A DNA stretch of 64,000 nucleotides from RBC038 sp041390625 (GCA_041390625.1 JAWKPM010000001.1:186001-250000); one strand, 5' to 3'. Positions 51,499 to 60,496 are shown, counted from the stretch's first letter. The notes: generated by a model from the letters alone, not told the origin. Program-made: numbers and translations.

Positions 51499-52116
51499 TC
51501 AAGCCGGCAGGCCGCACGCCTCGTTGAGCGCGACGAGGATCGGACCATGTTCGCCCACCTCGACGACGGACAGCGAGGCGAGGTCGGTGCGCAGGCGCCG
51601 AAAGTGGCTCACCGGAACGCCGAGGACGCTGCAGAGATAGGCCCGCAGGGCGAGGTTGTGGGTCACGACCGCGACGACCGCGCCGTCCTCGGAGCTCGAC
51701 AGGATGTCGTCCACTGCCTCGACCATCCGACGCTGCGCGTCGCCGAGTGACTCGCCGCCGGGGATGGCCAGGTCCTCGATGTCTTCGCCGGACCACAGGA
51801 CCATGAACTCGGGATGGCGTTCGCGCATCTCGACGCCGGTCAGACCATCGAGCAGACCTTGATCGACCTCGTGCAGTCGCTCATCGACCTCGATCTCCAC
51901 GCCGGAGTCGCGCGCGACGGGCGCCGCCGTTTGGCGGGCGCGCTGCGCGGGGCTGCTCACGACGCGTGTCGGTCCGAGCTCACGCACGAGGCCGGCGAGC
52001 GCCTCGGCCTGTCGCTCACCGAACTCGTCGAGGGAGTTGTCGGCGCGTCCCTGCGAGCGGCCGCTGGCGTTCGCCGCCGTACGCGCATGGCGCAGGAAGA
52101 GCAGTCGAATCGCCAC
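51499..52116 (-). CDS. Histidine phosphatase family protein
   Basis: A 205-residue phosphoglycerate mutase-like phosphatase. The phospho-acceptor His is in FLRHARTAAN (RHG is replaced by RHA). The second Arg is in SPAQRARQTA, Glu in HEVDQG, and the second catalytic His in VVTHNLALR. The substrate cannot be told. The GTG at 52116 follows AAGGA. It lies 14 bases after the DUF2344 gene. Confidence 0.87.
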   Translation of the reverse strand: MAIRLLFLRHARTAANASGRSQGRADNSLDEFGERQAEALAGLVRELGPTRVVSSPAQRARQTAAPVARDSGVEIEVDERLHEVDQGLLDGLTGVEMRERHPEFMVLWSGEDIEDLAIPGGESLGDAQRRMVEAVDDILSSSEDGAVVAVVTHNLALRAYLCSVLGVPVSHFRRLRTDLASLSVVEVGEHGPILVALNEACGLPA

Positions 52117-52130
52117 GCGTCGTCCTTCGC

Positions 52131-52826
52131 TCAGTCTTCGAAGCGACCGCGCTCGCGCCAGGCGCGCATCGCGACCTGGGGCCGATCGACCTCGACCTCC
52201 GTGCGGACGATCGCGTCCGGCTCGGCCTCGACGGCGAGCGCGGCGAGGATCGAGGCCGGGCGCCCAGTCAGGCCATCGGCCATGGCCAGACGCATCTCGA
52301 TGACGTCGCCCTCCGACGACGGCCGGAGACGCATCTCGAAGATCGTGGCGCGCAAGAGGTAGCTCCTCGTGCGGTCGCCGCGCGCCTCCTCCCACGGCAG
52401 CTCCTCGAGGGCCAACAGGCGCTCGATCGCCGCCGCGGCCGCGGGGACGTCGAGCGCGCGGGGCCCGAATCGCACCTCGTAACGCGCGGCGCGCAGCGAT
52501 GCCTGGAGCGCCGGAAGACGATCGCCGATCTCCTCGACCTCGACGACCTCGAGGCCGGGCGGCAGCGCCTCCGCGAGGCGCCGCCCGGCCTCGAGCGGTG
52601 CCACCGGCTCGTCGAGCCAGAGGTCGAGTAGCTCGCGCTCGCCGATCGTCCCGACCGGCAGCGGGGCGGCGAGCTGCAGACGCGCATGCGGCGAGAAGCC
52701 CTGACTGTATGCGAGCGGCAGCCCGGCGCGTCGAATGGCGCGCTCCCACGTCCGCATGACGTCGAGGTGCGCGACGTATCGCGCCGGCCCGTCCTTGCGA
52801 TAGGTGACGCGCAGGCGTTGCGGCAT
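52131..52826 (-). CDS. DUF2344 (TIGR03936) family protein
   Basis: A 231-residue protein beginning PQRLRVTYRKDGPARYVAHLD, with the GFSPHARLQLAAPLPVG segment typical of DUF2344. In many genomes this domain follows or is fused to a B12-binding radical SAM protein (TIGR03960). Here no such partner is adjacent. The ATG at 52826 begins the conserved part; the longer frame upstream is unconserved. Confidence 0.85.
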   Translation of the reverse strand: MPQRLRVTYRKDGPARYVAHLDVMRTWERAIRRAGLPLAYSQGFSPHARLQLAAPLPVGTIGERELLDLWLDEPVAPLEAGRRLAEALPPGLEVVEVEEIGDRLPALQASLRAARYEVRFGPRALDVPAAAAAIERLLALEELPWEEARGDRTRSYLLRATIFEMRLRPSSEGDVIEMRLAMADGLTGRPASILAALAVEAEPDAIVRTEVEVDRPQVAMRAWRERGRFED

Positions 52827-52927
52827 ACTGCTCCGGGCACCGGCCGGCTCGCCGGACTCCACAAGCGACGACCTCGGCAGTGTACGCACGAGGCGCCCTG
52901 AGGCCACCTCGAATGATGGGAGGCGCG

Positions 52928-54124
52928 ATGGACGAGCGACGGTCACCCGACGCCCCGCTCGCCACCCGTGCCTTCGAGGTACTGCTTGTCGCGACCCGAC
53001 TCGGCGCGACTTCTTTCGGCGGGCCGATCGCGCACCTAGGCTACTTCCGCGCGGAGTACGTCGAACGTCGACGCTGGCTGAGCGAGCAGGCGTACGCCGA
53101 CCTCGTCGCGCTGTGTCAGTTCCTGCCGGGACCTGCCAGCTCGCAGGTGGGCATCGCGGTCGGGATGTCGAGGGCGGGGCTCCTCGGCGGGGTGATGGCG
53201 TGGCTCGGGTTCACGCTGCCCTCGGCGATCGCTCTCGTGCTGTTCGCGATCGGCCTCGAGGCGTTCGACGTCGCGGATGCCGGCTGGATTCACGGCCTCC
53301 AGGTGGTGGCGGTTGCCGTCGTCGCCCAAGCGGTGTGGGGGATGGCGAGGAACCTCGCGCCCGACCGACCACGAGCGACCATCGCCATCCTCGGCGCGAT
53401 CGCGGTCACCGCCTCCAGCACCGCCTACGCCCAGATCGCCGTGATCGGCTGGCGCCTCCTCGAGGGCCCAACGGTGCACGCCGAGCCAGCGACGTCGCCG
53501 GAGCGGCGCAGCCGTGGAGGCGCGCTCGTCGCAGCGTCGATCTTCGTCGCGCTGCTGCTCGTGCTGCCGCTCGCACGTCAACGCGTCGACTCGCAAGCGA
53601 TCGCGCTGACCGATGCGTTCTATCGCACCGGTTCGCTCGTCTTCGGCGGAGGACACGTCGTGCTGCCGCTGCTCGAGGCGGAGGTCGTCGATCCCGGCTG
53701 GGTGACCGAGCAGGACTTCATCGCGGGATACGGCGCGGCGCAGGCCGTGCCCGGCCCGCTGTTCAGCTTTTCGGCGTACCTGGGGGCCGTCGAGGACCCG
53801 TCGCCCAACGGGTGGCTCGGCGCCTCGATCGCCCTCGTAGCGATCTACGTGCCCTCGTTCCTCCTGCTCTCGGCCGCGTTGCCGGCGTGGTCGACGCTGC
53901 GGAGCCGGCCGGCGGCGCAGTCCGCGCTTCGGGGTGTGAACGCGGGCGTGGTCGGCATCCTCGGTGCCGCGCTCTACGACCCGATCTTCACGAGCGCGAT
54001 CCTGAGGCCAGCGGACTTCGCGCTGGCGCTCGCAGCGTTCGGGCTGCTGGCGGTGTGGCGGCTGCCACCGTGGATCGTCGTGGTCCTGACCGCCCTCGGC
54101 GGAGCGGTCATCGAGGCGATCTAG
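52928..54124 (+). CDS. chrA: ChrA-family chromate/anion transporter
   Basis: A 398-residue two-domain CHR protein. Each half carries its signatures: FGGPIAHLGYF and LPGPASSQVG in the first, FGGGHVVLPLLE and VPGPLFSF in the second. There are about ten hydrophobic segments. ChrA exports chromate in resistant bacteria, but many homologues have no proven substrate. The ATG at 52928 has GGAGG just upstream. Its stop overlaps the convergent meaB stop by four bases. Confidence 0.92.
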   Translation: MDERRSPDAPLATRAFEVLLVATRLGATSFGGPIAHLGYFRAEYVERRRWLSEQAYADLVALCQFLPGPASSQVGIAVGMSRAGLLGGVMAWLGFTLPSAIALVLFAIGLEAFDVADAGWIHGLQVVAVAVVAQAVWGMARNLAPDRPRATIAILGAIAVTASSTAYAQIAVIGWRLLEGPTVHAEPATSPERRSRGGALVAASIFVALLLVLPLARQRVDSQAIALTDAFYRTGSLVFGGGHVVLPLLEAEVVDPGWVTEQDFIAGYGAAQAVPGPLFSFSAYLGAVEDPSPNGWLGASIALVAIYVPSFLLLSAALPAWSTLRSRPAAQSALRGVNAGVVGILGAALYDPIFTSAILRPADFALALAAFGLLAVWRLPPWIVVVLTALGGAVIEAI

Positions 54125-55092
54125 CGCGAGGCCGCCTCGCGGCCCCAGTGCAGGCGGACGGCCTCGACCAGCGCCTCGGCGGCGTCACGTGGGTCGCGGG
54201 TTCGCGCTGCGACCTCCTCGACGAGGCCGGCGAGCACGCCCTGCTCGCGAGCGGTCGCAAGGGTGTGCCGCTCGATCGAGGCGCGGGCGAGAGCCACGAT
54301 CTGCGACTGCACGAGGGCGCGACGCTCGGCCTCAGCATGCTCGGACTCGCGCACGTGCGTCTGGTGCCGGTCAATCGCATCGACGAGCGCGTCGAGCCCC
54401 TGGTCGTCTCGCGCCACGACTTTCAGGATGGGCGGCTCCCACGAGCGCGGACCCGCGATCGCCAGCAGGGCCTTGAGCTGCATCACGGCGGTGTCGGCGC
54501 CGGCGATGTCGGACTTGTTCACGACCATGACCTGGGCGATCTCCATCAGCCCGGCCTTCATCGACTGGATCTCGTCGCCGCCGGCGGGCGTCGTCACAAG
54601 CACGGTCGTCGAGGTGGCGGTCGCGACCTCGACCTCGTCCTGCCCGGCGCCGACGGTCTCGAGGATGATCACATCGAAGCCCGCCGCGTCCATGAGGTCG
54701 ACGACGCCGGTCGCCATTTCCGAGAGGCCGCCGAGGTTGCCCCTCGAGGCCATCGAGCGCATGAAGACGCCGCCATCCGAGGTCAGGCTCTGCATGCGGA
54801 TGCGGTCACCGAGGATCGCGCCGTTCGAGAAAGGCGAGGACGGGTCGACGGCCACGATGCCGACCGTGCGACCTCGACGGCGCTGCTCGCGCGCGAGGGC
54901 GGCCACCATCGTCGACTTGCCGACGCCGGCCGAGCCGGTCACGCCGATGGTGATCGCGCGACCCGTGTGCGGGTAGATGCCCGCAAGGATCTCTCGGCCG
55001 ATGGCCGTATCGGCCTCGACGTGGGTGATCGAGCGCGCGAGGGCGCGGCGGTCCCCCTCGCGGAGGCGAGCGATGAGGTCTGGTGCGTCCAA
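54121..55092 (-). CDS. meaB: MeaB/ArgK GTPase chaperone of methylmalonyl-CoA mutase
   Basis: A 323-residue G3E GTPase: Walker A GVTGSAGVGKST, VDPSSPFSNGAILGDRIRM, ETVGAGQDEVE (switch) and NKSD for guanine. It guards cofactor loading of the B12-dependent mutase. It is the last gene of the operon, 7 bases after the B12-binding subunit gene. MASRGN uses the TCG-AGG codon pair. Confidence 0.95.
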   Translation of the reverse strand: MDAPDLIARLREGDRRALARSITHVEADTAIGREILAGIYPHTGRAITIGVTGSAGVGKSTMVAALAREQRRRGRTVGIVAVDPSSPFSNGAILGDRIRMQSLTSDGGVFMRSMASRGNLGGLSEMATGVVDLMDAAGFDVIILETVGAGQDEVEVATATSTTVLVTTPAGGDEIQSMKAGLMEIAQVMVVNKSDIAGADTAVMQLKALLAIAGPRSWEPPILKVVARDDQGLDALVDAIDRHQTHVRESEHAEAERRALVQSQIVALARASIERHTLATAREQGVLAGLVEEVAARTRDPRDAAEALVEAVRLHWGREAASR

Positions 55093-55099
55093 GGGACGG

Positions 55100-55510
55100 C
55101 TAGACGCGCTGCGGCGCGTTGTTGCGCACGAACTCGATGATGTCGTTGGTGTTGGTGCCGGGTCCGAAGACGCCCTTGAAGCCGATCTCGTTGACCCTCG
55201 GGATGTCGTCTTGCGGGATGATGCCGCCGGCGAAGAGCAGCACGTCCTCGACGCCGCGAGACTTCAGCTCCTCGACGACGCGTGGGAACAGCTCGAGGTG
55301 CGCGCCCGAGAGGATCGAAAGGCCGACGACGTCGACGTCCTCCTGCAGGGCCGCCTCCGCGATCATCTGGGGCGTCTGGCGAATCCCGGTGTAGATGACC
55401 TCCATGCCCGCGTCTCGCAGCGCCCGCGCGACGACCTTGGCGCCGCGGTCGTGGCCGTCGAGGCCGGGCTTGGCGATGAGCACTCGGATCGCGCGCTCCT
55501 GCGTCGTCAT
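55100..55510 (-). CDS. Methylmalonyl-CoA mutase B12-binding subunit
   Basis: A 136-residue B12-binding domain: KPGLDGHDRGAKVVARAL contains DxHxxG, whose His ligates cobalt in the base-off state, then SILSGAH and FAGGIIP. It pairs with the 551-residue catalytic subunit encoded upstream, the split arrangement seen in Chloroflexi and archaea. ATG follows a spaced ribosome-binding region. Confidence 0.95.
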   Translation of the reverse strand: MTTQERAIRVLIAKPGLDGHDRGAKVVARALRDAGMEVIYTGIRQTPQMIAEAALQEDVDVVGLSILSGAHLELFPRVVEELKSRGVEDVLLFAGGIIPQDDIPRVNEIGFKGVFGPGTNTNDIIEFVRNNAPQRV

Positions 55511-55581
55511 GGGGACACCTCTCGATTCGCGTTCGGCGGTTGCGATTCTAGCGTGCGCCGAGGCGTGCGCTACCTGACACG

Positions 55582-56400
55582 CTACTTGCTGAACTCGATG
55601 AGCTGGATGCGGAGGCCGAAGGCCTGCTCCGCCGAGATCGTGGCCGTGCGGCTGTTCGGCAACACGCCGACCGCAGGATCGTCGAGGGTGATGCCGGCCG
55701 CGCGATACCGCGCGACCTCGGCGTCGAGGTCGTCGACCTCGATGGCGACCATGGAGGCGGCGCTCTCGCCCTCCGCCTCGAGGCGCTGGGCCATCGGCGA
55801 GTCGGGCGAGGTCGGCGCCAGCAGCTCGACGATGCACTGACCGGACGGCATCTGACCGATGACCATGCCGCGGCCCTCGGGCTCGATCTTGTTGGTCACC
55901 TCGAGGCCCACGACCGTCTTCCACGCCTGCGCGCCGGCCTCGAGGTCCTTCACGCTGACCGCGAGGTGATCGAAGCCCTTCGCCGTCGAGGTGTGGGCGC
56001 CGGCCGGCGGCTGGGCGAGCTCGATGAGCACGCCGTGCATCGCCCGCGGGTGGATGAACGCCACCTCGCCGGCGAGGCCGTTGCGCGGCTCTTCGTCGAC
56101 CAGCTGGATGCCCGCAGCCTTGAGGCGGGCGAGCTCGGCTCGGATGTCGTCGGTGTTGAAGCAGATGTGCTGGAGGATCTGACCCTTGCTCTCGAGGTAG
56201 CGGGCGACGCCCGTGTCCTCGCGGGTGGGCTGCAGCAGCTCGATCTCGTTCTCGCCGACCTGCAACAGCACGCCGCGCACACCCTGCTCCTCGACGACCT
56301 GGTCGGCCGTCACCTCGAGACCCATGATGTCTCGGTAGAACTTGAGGGCGTCGTCGGCGCTGTGGACGACGACCCCGACGTGGTGCACTCGATCGATCAC
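55582..56400 (-). CDS. Methylmalonyl-CoA epimerase-like protein, double VOC fusion
   Basis: A 272-residue protein made of two VOC domains; ordinary epimerases have about 140 residues. The first (1-132) keeps metal ligands His6/7, His78 and Glu127. The second (142-272) keeps His145 but has Met217 and Gln266 where His and Glu are expected, so it probably no longer binds metal. The epimerase interconverts the two methylmalonyl-CoA enantiomers for the mutase. The GTG start overlaps the DinB gene stop by four bases. Confidence 0.88.
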   Translation of the reverse strand: MIDRVHHVGVVVHSADDALKFYRDIMGLEVTADQVVEEQGVRGVLLQVGENEIELLQPTREDTGVARYLESKGQILQHICFNTDDIRAELARLKAAGIQLVDEEPRNGLAGEVAFIHPRAMHGVLIELAQPPAGAHTSTAKGFDHLAVSVKDLEAGAQAWKTVVGLEVTNKIEPEGRGMVIGQMPSGQCIVELLAPTSPDSPMAQRLEAEGESAASMVAIEVDDLDAEVARYRAAGITLDDPAVGVLPNSRTATISAEQAFGLRIQLIEFSK

Positions 56401-56861
56401 AGCCCTCGCTCCTTACGCCAGCGCTCGATGTCGCGCGTGTGTGCTTCCTCGTGTGATGCCTGGTCGATCAGCTCGCGAATCGCGGTGCCCTCGGCGTACG
56501 AGGCCGTTGGCAATTCGTAGAGCGCGAGCAGCGCCGACAACAGGTGCTTCCGCGTCTCGTCGGCCCAGTCCCAGGTCTTGCCCCAGTCGAGGCCCCCGTG
56601 GGCCTCGATGGCGCGGGTGTTGAACGCGTCGCGGTCGCCGTCGAAGCCCGGCACGCGCGCCTCGCGGCCGCGTGCGAACGCCTCGATGGCCGTGGCGGCA
56701 GCGTCCTCCCAGGCGGCAATGTGGCAGACGACGTCCTTCACCGTCCAGTCGCCGCACCAGCGCTCCTCGAGCGCCTCCCGGGGGAGATCGTAGGTCGCGG
56801 CGACGAGGTCGCCTCGTGAGAGCCCGTGCCGGTCCAGCAGCGCATCGAGGTCCGCGCTCAC
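56397..56861 (-). CDS. DinB/YfiT-fold protein (copy 1)
   Basis: A 154-residue four-helix protein with the DinB pattern: WTVKDVVCHIAAWED in helix 2 and SHEEAHTRDI near the end. His47, His137 and His141 form the metal triad. DinB-fold enzymes include thiol transferases and maleylpyruvate isomerases. GTG at 56861 has GAGGG 7 bases upstream. It overlaps the epimerase start by four bases, so it is coupled to the pathway operon. Confidence 0.82.
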   Translation of the reverse strand: MSADLDALLDRHGLSRGDLVAATYDLPREALEERWCGDWTVKDVVCHIAAWEDAAATAIEAFARGREARVPGFDGDRDAFNTRAIEAHGGLDWGKTWDWADETRKHLLSALLALYELPTASYAEGTAIRELIDQASHEEAHTRDIERWRKERGL

Positions 56862-56871
56862 CGAGGTGCCC

Positions 56872-57348
56872 TCACAGCCCCTCGGCGCGACGCCACTCAA
56901 AAATGGCGGGGATGTGCTCTTCGCCGTGGGTGGCCGGCAGGTCGAGCAGGCGGCGCGTGGCGCGACCCTCTTCGAGGCGCTCGAGCGGCACGGCGCCGAC
57001 GAGGCCCCGAGCGGCGGCATCGTGGCGCTCGCGAGCGGCGCGGAGCATCGCCATCAGCCGCTCCCACGACTCACCCTCGAGACGGGCCACGGCGGCGGCG
57101 TTGTAGGCGTCGTCATCACCCTCGAAGCCGGGGAGGTGGGGGCGCTCGCCGCGCGCGATCTGCTCGAGGCCGAGGGCCGCCGCATCGTGCCAGGTCGCGA
57201 GGTGCGCGATGACGTCCTTCAGCGACCAGGTCCCGAACCACACTTCGAGACGACGGGCAGCCGACAGTGCGTCGATCGCCTCCATGAGGTCCGCGCGCAC
57301 ACGCGCGTTGCGCTCGATGGCTGCGGCGACGGGGTCGGTGGTCGTCAG
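56872..57348 (-). CDS. DinB/YfiT-fold protein (copy 2), apparent CTG start
   Basis: A 158-residue paralogue of the next gene: WSLKDVIAHLATWHD and THGEEHIPAIFEWR, giving His49, His141 and His145. The first in-frame ATG/GTG/TTG is GTG 57300, which would cut the first helix. CTG 57348 has GAGG 5 bases upstream and gives 39 residues before the conserved block, against 37 in copy 1. It lies 25 bases after the mutase stop. Confidence 0.78.
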   Translation of the reverse strand: MTTTDPVAAAIERNARVRADLMEAIDALSAARRLEVWFGTWSLKDVIAHLATWHDAAALGLEQIARGERPHLPGFEGDDDAYNAAAVARLEGESWERLMAMLRAARERHDAAARGLVGAVPLERLEEGRATRRLLDLPATHGEEHIPAIFEWRRAEGL

Positions 57349-57373
57349 ATCGACCTCGCTCGGATGGCGCGGC

Positions 57374-59029
57374 TCAAATCGTGAGCACTTCCTGGTAGAC
57401 GCCCCACTCGTCGCGCAGGACGTTGCAGATCTCGCCGAGGGTCGCGTAGGCCTCCACCGCCTCGATGAAGAGCGGCATCAGGTTCTCCTCGCCGCGGGCG
57501 GCATCGCGGATGCGGTCGAGAGCGGCATCGACGGCCGCCTGGTCCCTCGAGGCGCGGAGCGCGGCGAGGCGCTCGCCCTGGCGGCGGCCGACGGCCTCGT
57601 CGACGCGCATGATCTCGGTCACCTCGAGCTGCTCAGTGGCGAAGCGGTTCACGCCGACCACCGTGCGCTCGCCGGCCTCCATCATGCGCTGGAGGCGGAA
57701 CGCGCTCTCCTGGATCTCGCGCTGCTGGAAGCCCTGCTCGATGGCGGTCAGGGCTCCGCCCATGTCCTCGATGCGGTCCAGGTAGGCGTTCGCCTCCTCC
57801 TCGACGCGGTCGGTCAGCGACTCGATGTAGTACGAGCCAGCCAGCGGGTCGATGACGTCGCCGACGCCCGACTCGTAGGCAATGAGCTGCTGCGTGCGGA
57901 GCGCCAGCTCGACGGACTCCTCCGTGGGAAGCGCCAGCGCCTCGTCGAAGGAGTTCGTGTGCAGCGACTGCGTGCCACCGAGGACGGCTGAGAGCGCCTG
58001 AAGGGCGGTGCGGACGATGTTGTTGCTCGGCTGCTGCGCGGTGAGGGTCGCGCCGCCCGTCTGCGTGTGGAAGCGCAGCATCTGCGAACGCGGGTTCTTC
58101 GAGCCGTAGCGCTCCGTCGCGATCTTCGCCCACATGCGGCGCGAGGCGCGGAACTTCGCGATCTCCTCGAGGAAGTTCGAGTGGCATGCCCAGAAGAACG
58201 AGAGCCTCGGCGCGAACTCATCGAACTCGAGACCCGCGCTGATGGCGGCGTCGCAGTACTCGATGGCGTCGGCGAACGTGAAGGCGAGCTCCTGCGCGGC
58301 GGTGCAGCCGGCCTCGCGCATGTGGTAGCCGGAGATAGAGATCGTGTTCCACTCCGGGAGGTTGTCCTTACACCAGGCGAAGGTGTCGGTGATCATGCGG
58401 AGCGAGGGGCGCGGCGGGAAGATGTACGTCCCACGCGCGATGTACTCCTTCAGGATGTCGTTCTGCGTCGTGCCGCCCAGCTTCGAGATGTCGACGCCCT
58501 GCTTCTTCGCGGCAGCGACGTAGAGCGCGAGCAGGATCGGCCCCGTGGCGTTGATCGTCATCGAGGTGGTGACCTGGTCCAGCGGCAGCTCGTTGGTCAG
58601 CGTCTCCATGTCCTGCAGCGAGGAAATGGCGACGCCCACCTTGCCGACCTCGCCCTCGACGACGTCGTCATCGGAGTCGTAGCCGATCTGCGTGGGCAGG
58701 TCGAAGGCGACGGAGAGACCGGTCTGCCCCTGCTCGAGCAGGAACTTGTAGCGGCGGTTGGACTCCTCGGCGTCGGCAAAGCCGGCGTACTGGCGCATCG
58801 TCCAGAAGCGGCCACGGTACATCGTCGGCTGCACGCCTCGGGTGTAGGGGTACTCTCCGGGATAGCCGAGCTTGTCGAAGTAGTTCCAGCCGGCGAGGTC
58901 CTCGGGACCATAGGTCGGGTCGACCTCGGCGCCGGAGGAAGATTCGAAGCGAGGCTGGCGCTCCTTGAATCGAGCGGTGGCCTTCGCGTACTGCTGGTCG
59001 AGCCACTCCTGCTTGCTCTTGCTTACCAC
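57374..59029 (-). CDS. Methylmalonyl-CoA mutase catalytic subunit
   Basis: A 551-residue TIM-barrel subunit of the B12-dependent mutase. Recognisable segments are TMYRGRFWTMRQYAGF (Tyr of the CoA ester pocket), FDLPTQIGYDSDD, SGYHMREAG (His near the corrin), TQTGGATLTAQQP and DPLAGSYYIE. It lacks the C-terminal B12 domain, which is encoded separately at 55100. It interconverts methylmalonyl-CoA and succinyl-CoA. GTG starts the operon, which runs to meaB. Confidence 0.96.
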   Translation of the reverse strand: MVSKSKQEWLDQQYAKATARFKERQPRFESSSGAEVDPTYGPEDLAGWNYFDKLGYPGEYPYTRGVQPTMYRGRFWTMRQYAGFADAEESNRRYKFLLEQGQTGLSVAFDLPTQIGYDSDDDVVEGEVGKVGVAISSLQDMETLTNELPLDQVTTSMTINATGPILLALYVAAAKKQGVDISKLGGTTQNDILKEYIARGTYIFPPRPSLRMITDTFAWCKDNLPEWNTISISGYHMREAGCTAAQELAFTFADAIEYCDAAISAGLEFDEFAPRLSFFWACHSNFLEEIAKFRASRRMWAKIATERYGSKNPRSQMLRFHTQTGGATLTAQQPSNNIVRTALQALSAVLGGTQSLHTNSFDEALALPTEESVELALRTQQLIAYESGVGDVIDPLAGSYYIESLTDRVEEEANAYLDRIEDMGGALTAIEQGFQQREIQESAFRLQRMMEAGERTVVGVNRFATEQLEVTEIMRVDEAVGRRQGERLAALRASRDQAAVDAALDRIRDAARGEENLMPLFIEAVEAYATLGEICNVLRDEWGVYQEVLTI

Positions 59030-59188
59030 GAGGCCGCCTCACGCTTCGTCGTCGGAGTCCGAGTTATGTCCTGACACGCCTCGAGACGCATCGCGCGTAT
59101 GGTACACGCGCGCCGGATGACGGTCGCGCCGCCGAACGGCCGACAGCGGTGACGGGCTCGATTTGACCTCCGCGTACGCTGGGAAGGC

Positions 59189-60337
59189 ATGCGGAAGGAG
59201 GTCGACTTGGAATCGACAACCCTCGAGGCCGTACGTGGCATCGCCGCAGACTTCGCGAAGGACCGACACGAGCGACAACGCAGGCGCGAACTCGACTTCG
59301 TCGACTTCGACGCGCTGGCGGATGCGGGGTTCCTCCGGACGGGGATCCCTGCGGGCGCCGGCGGGCTCTTCGATGCGCCGACAACGTCGACGCGTCCCAT
59401 TGCGGAGATGCTCCGCGCGCTGGCGCACGGCGACTCCTCGGTGGCGCTCGTCGCCTCGATGCACCCCGCCGTGCTGTCCTTCTGGAACGCGTGCCCGGAC
59501 GTGCCCCAGCCAGACCGGGACGCGTGGCGCGCGCAGCGCGACGAACTCGCGGCGCACGCCGCCGATGGTCACTGGTTCGGCACGATCACGTCGGAACCCG
59601 GGAGCGGTGGCGACATCGCGAACACGCGCTCCGAGGCGGTGCCGGAGCACGACGCCTGGGCGATCAGTGGCACGAAGCACTTCGGCAGCGGGTCGGGAAT
59701 GAGCTCATTCATGCTGACGTCCGCCCTCCCGGCAGGCGAAGCGCGGCCCGACTGGTTTGTGTTCGACCTGCGAGATGCCGCTACTCGCGAATCGCACATG
59801 AAGATCGTCGCGCCATGGGATGGCCACGGCATGACGGCCACGCAGAGTCACGGCATCGAGTTCGATCACTTTCCGGCTCAGCGGGCGGCCTGGCCGGGCC
59901 ATCTCCAGGACCTTTCCGACACAGCTGGCCCATTCGTCATCGCCCTGTTCACCGCTGTGGTCTTCGGCATCGTCGAAGCGGCCGTCGAAGCAGCACGCGA
60001 GCAACTCAGGCGGCGACCCTCGTTGCGACCGTACGAACAGGTCGAGTGGGCCAACGTCGAACAAGACGCATGGCTGATGGAACAGGCCTACGAGGGCCTG
60101 CTCCGTAGCATCGAGGCAGAGGAAGCCACGCCGGCGTCCACGATCCTGGCGAAGACCGCCTCGGCACAGCTTGCAGAGAACTGCCTGCGGCGGATCACGC
60201 GGGTCCTCGGCGGCGGCACGTTCGCGCGCCACGCACCCTTCGGCTTCTGGTTCGAGGACGTGCGTGCGCTCGGGTTCCTCCGACCGTCATGGGGGATGTC
60301 CTACGACGGCATCGCGGCAGGAGCGTTCGCTGACTGA
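59189..60337 (+). CDS. Acyl-CoA dehydrogenase-like flavoprotein
   Basis: A 382-residue protein with the acyl-CoA dehydrogenase layout: N-terminal helices, a middle beta domain (TITSEPGSGGDIANTRSEA, WAISGTKHFGSGS) and C-terminal helices ending in ITRVLGGGTF. The match is diverged and the catalytic Glu cannot be placed, so an acyl-CoA, a nitroalkane or another substrate is possible. The ATG at 59189 begins with a weakly conserved helix. It is divergent from the mutase gene and poor in the CCTCGA motif. Confidence 0.8.
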   Translation: MRKEVDLESTTLEAVRGIAADFAKDRHERQRRRELDFVDFDALADAGFLRTGIPAGAGGLFDAPTTSTRPIAEMLRALAHGDSSVALVASMHPAVLSFWNACPDVPQPDRDAWRAQRDELAAHAADGHWFGTITSEPGSGGDIANTRSEAVPEHDAWAISGTKHFGSGSGMSSFMLTSALPAGEARPDWFVFDLRDAATRESHMKIVAPWDGHGMTATQSHGIEFDHFPAQRAAWPGHLQDLSDTAGPFVIALFTAVVFGIVEAAVEAAREQLRRRPSLRPYEQVEWANVEQDAWLMEQAYEGLLRSIEAEEATPASTILAKTASAQLAENCLRRITRVLGGGTFARHAPFGFWFEDVRALGFLRPSWGMSYDGIAAGAFAD

Positions 60338-60343
60338 GACGCG

Positions 60344-60420
60344 TGGTGGGCGATAGAGGACTCGAACCTCTGACCTTCCGGGTGTAAACCGGATGCTCTA
60401 GCCAGCTGAGCTAATCGCCC
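60344..60420 (-). tRNA. tRNA-Val (TAC)
   Basis: A 77-nt cloverleaf with encoded CCA. The anticodon loop is TTTACAC, acceptor GGGCGAT pairs with ATCGCCC and the T-arm is GTTCGAGTC. Its 3' end lies 6 bases past the convergent acyl-CoA dehydrogenase stop. Confidence 0.95.
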
Positions 60421-60496
60421 TCGGGGTGCGCCCTCGATGCTAGGGAGCGGCCTCGAGGGGGACAACAGCCGCCTTCGGCCTCGCGAGGTGCGAAGG

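Noticed and set aside
52131..52826. Radical SAM partner for the DUF2344 protein
   Set aside because: No radical SAM CxxxCxxC motif is found in the neighbouring frames; the gene stands alone here.
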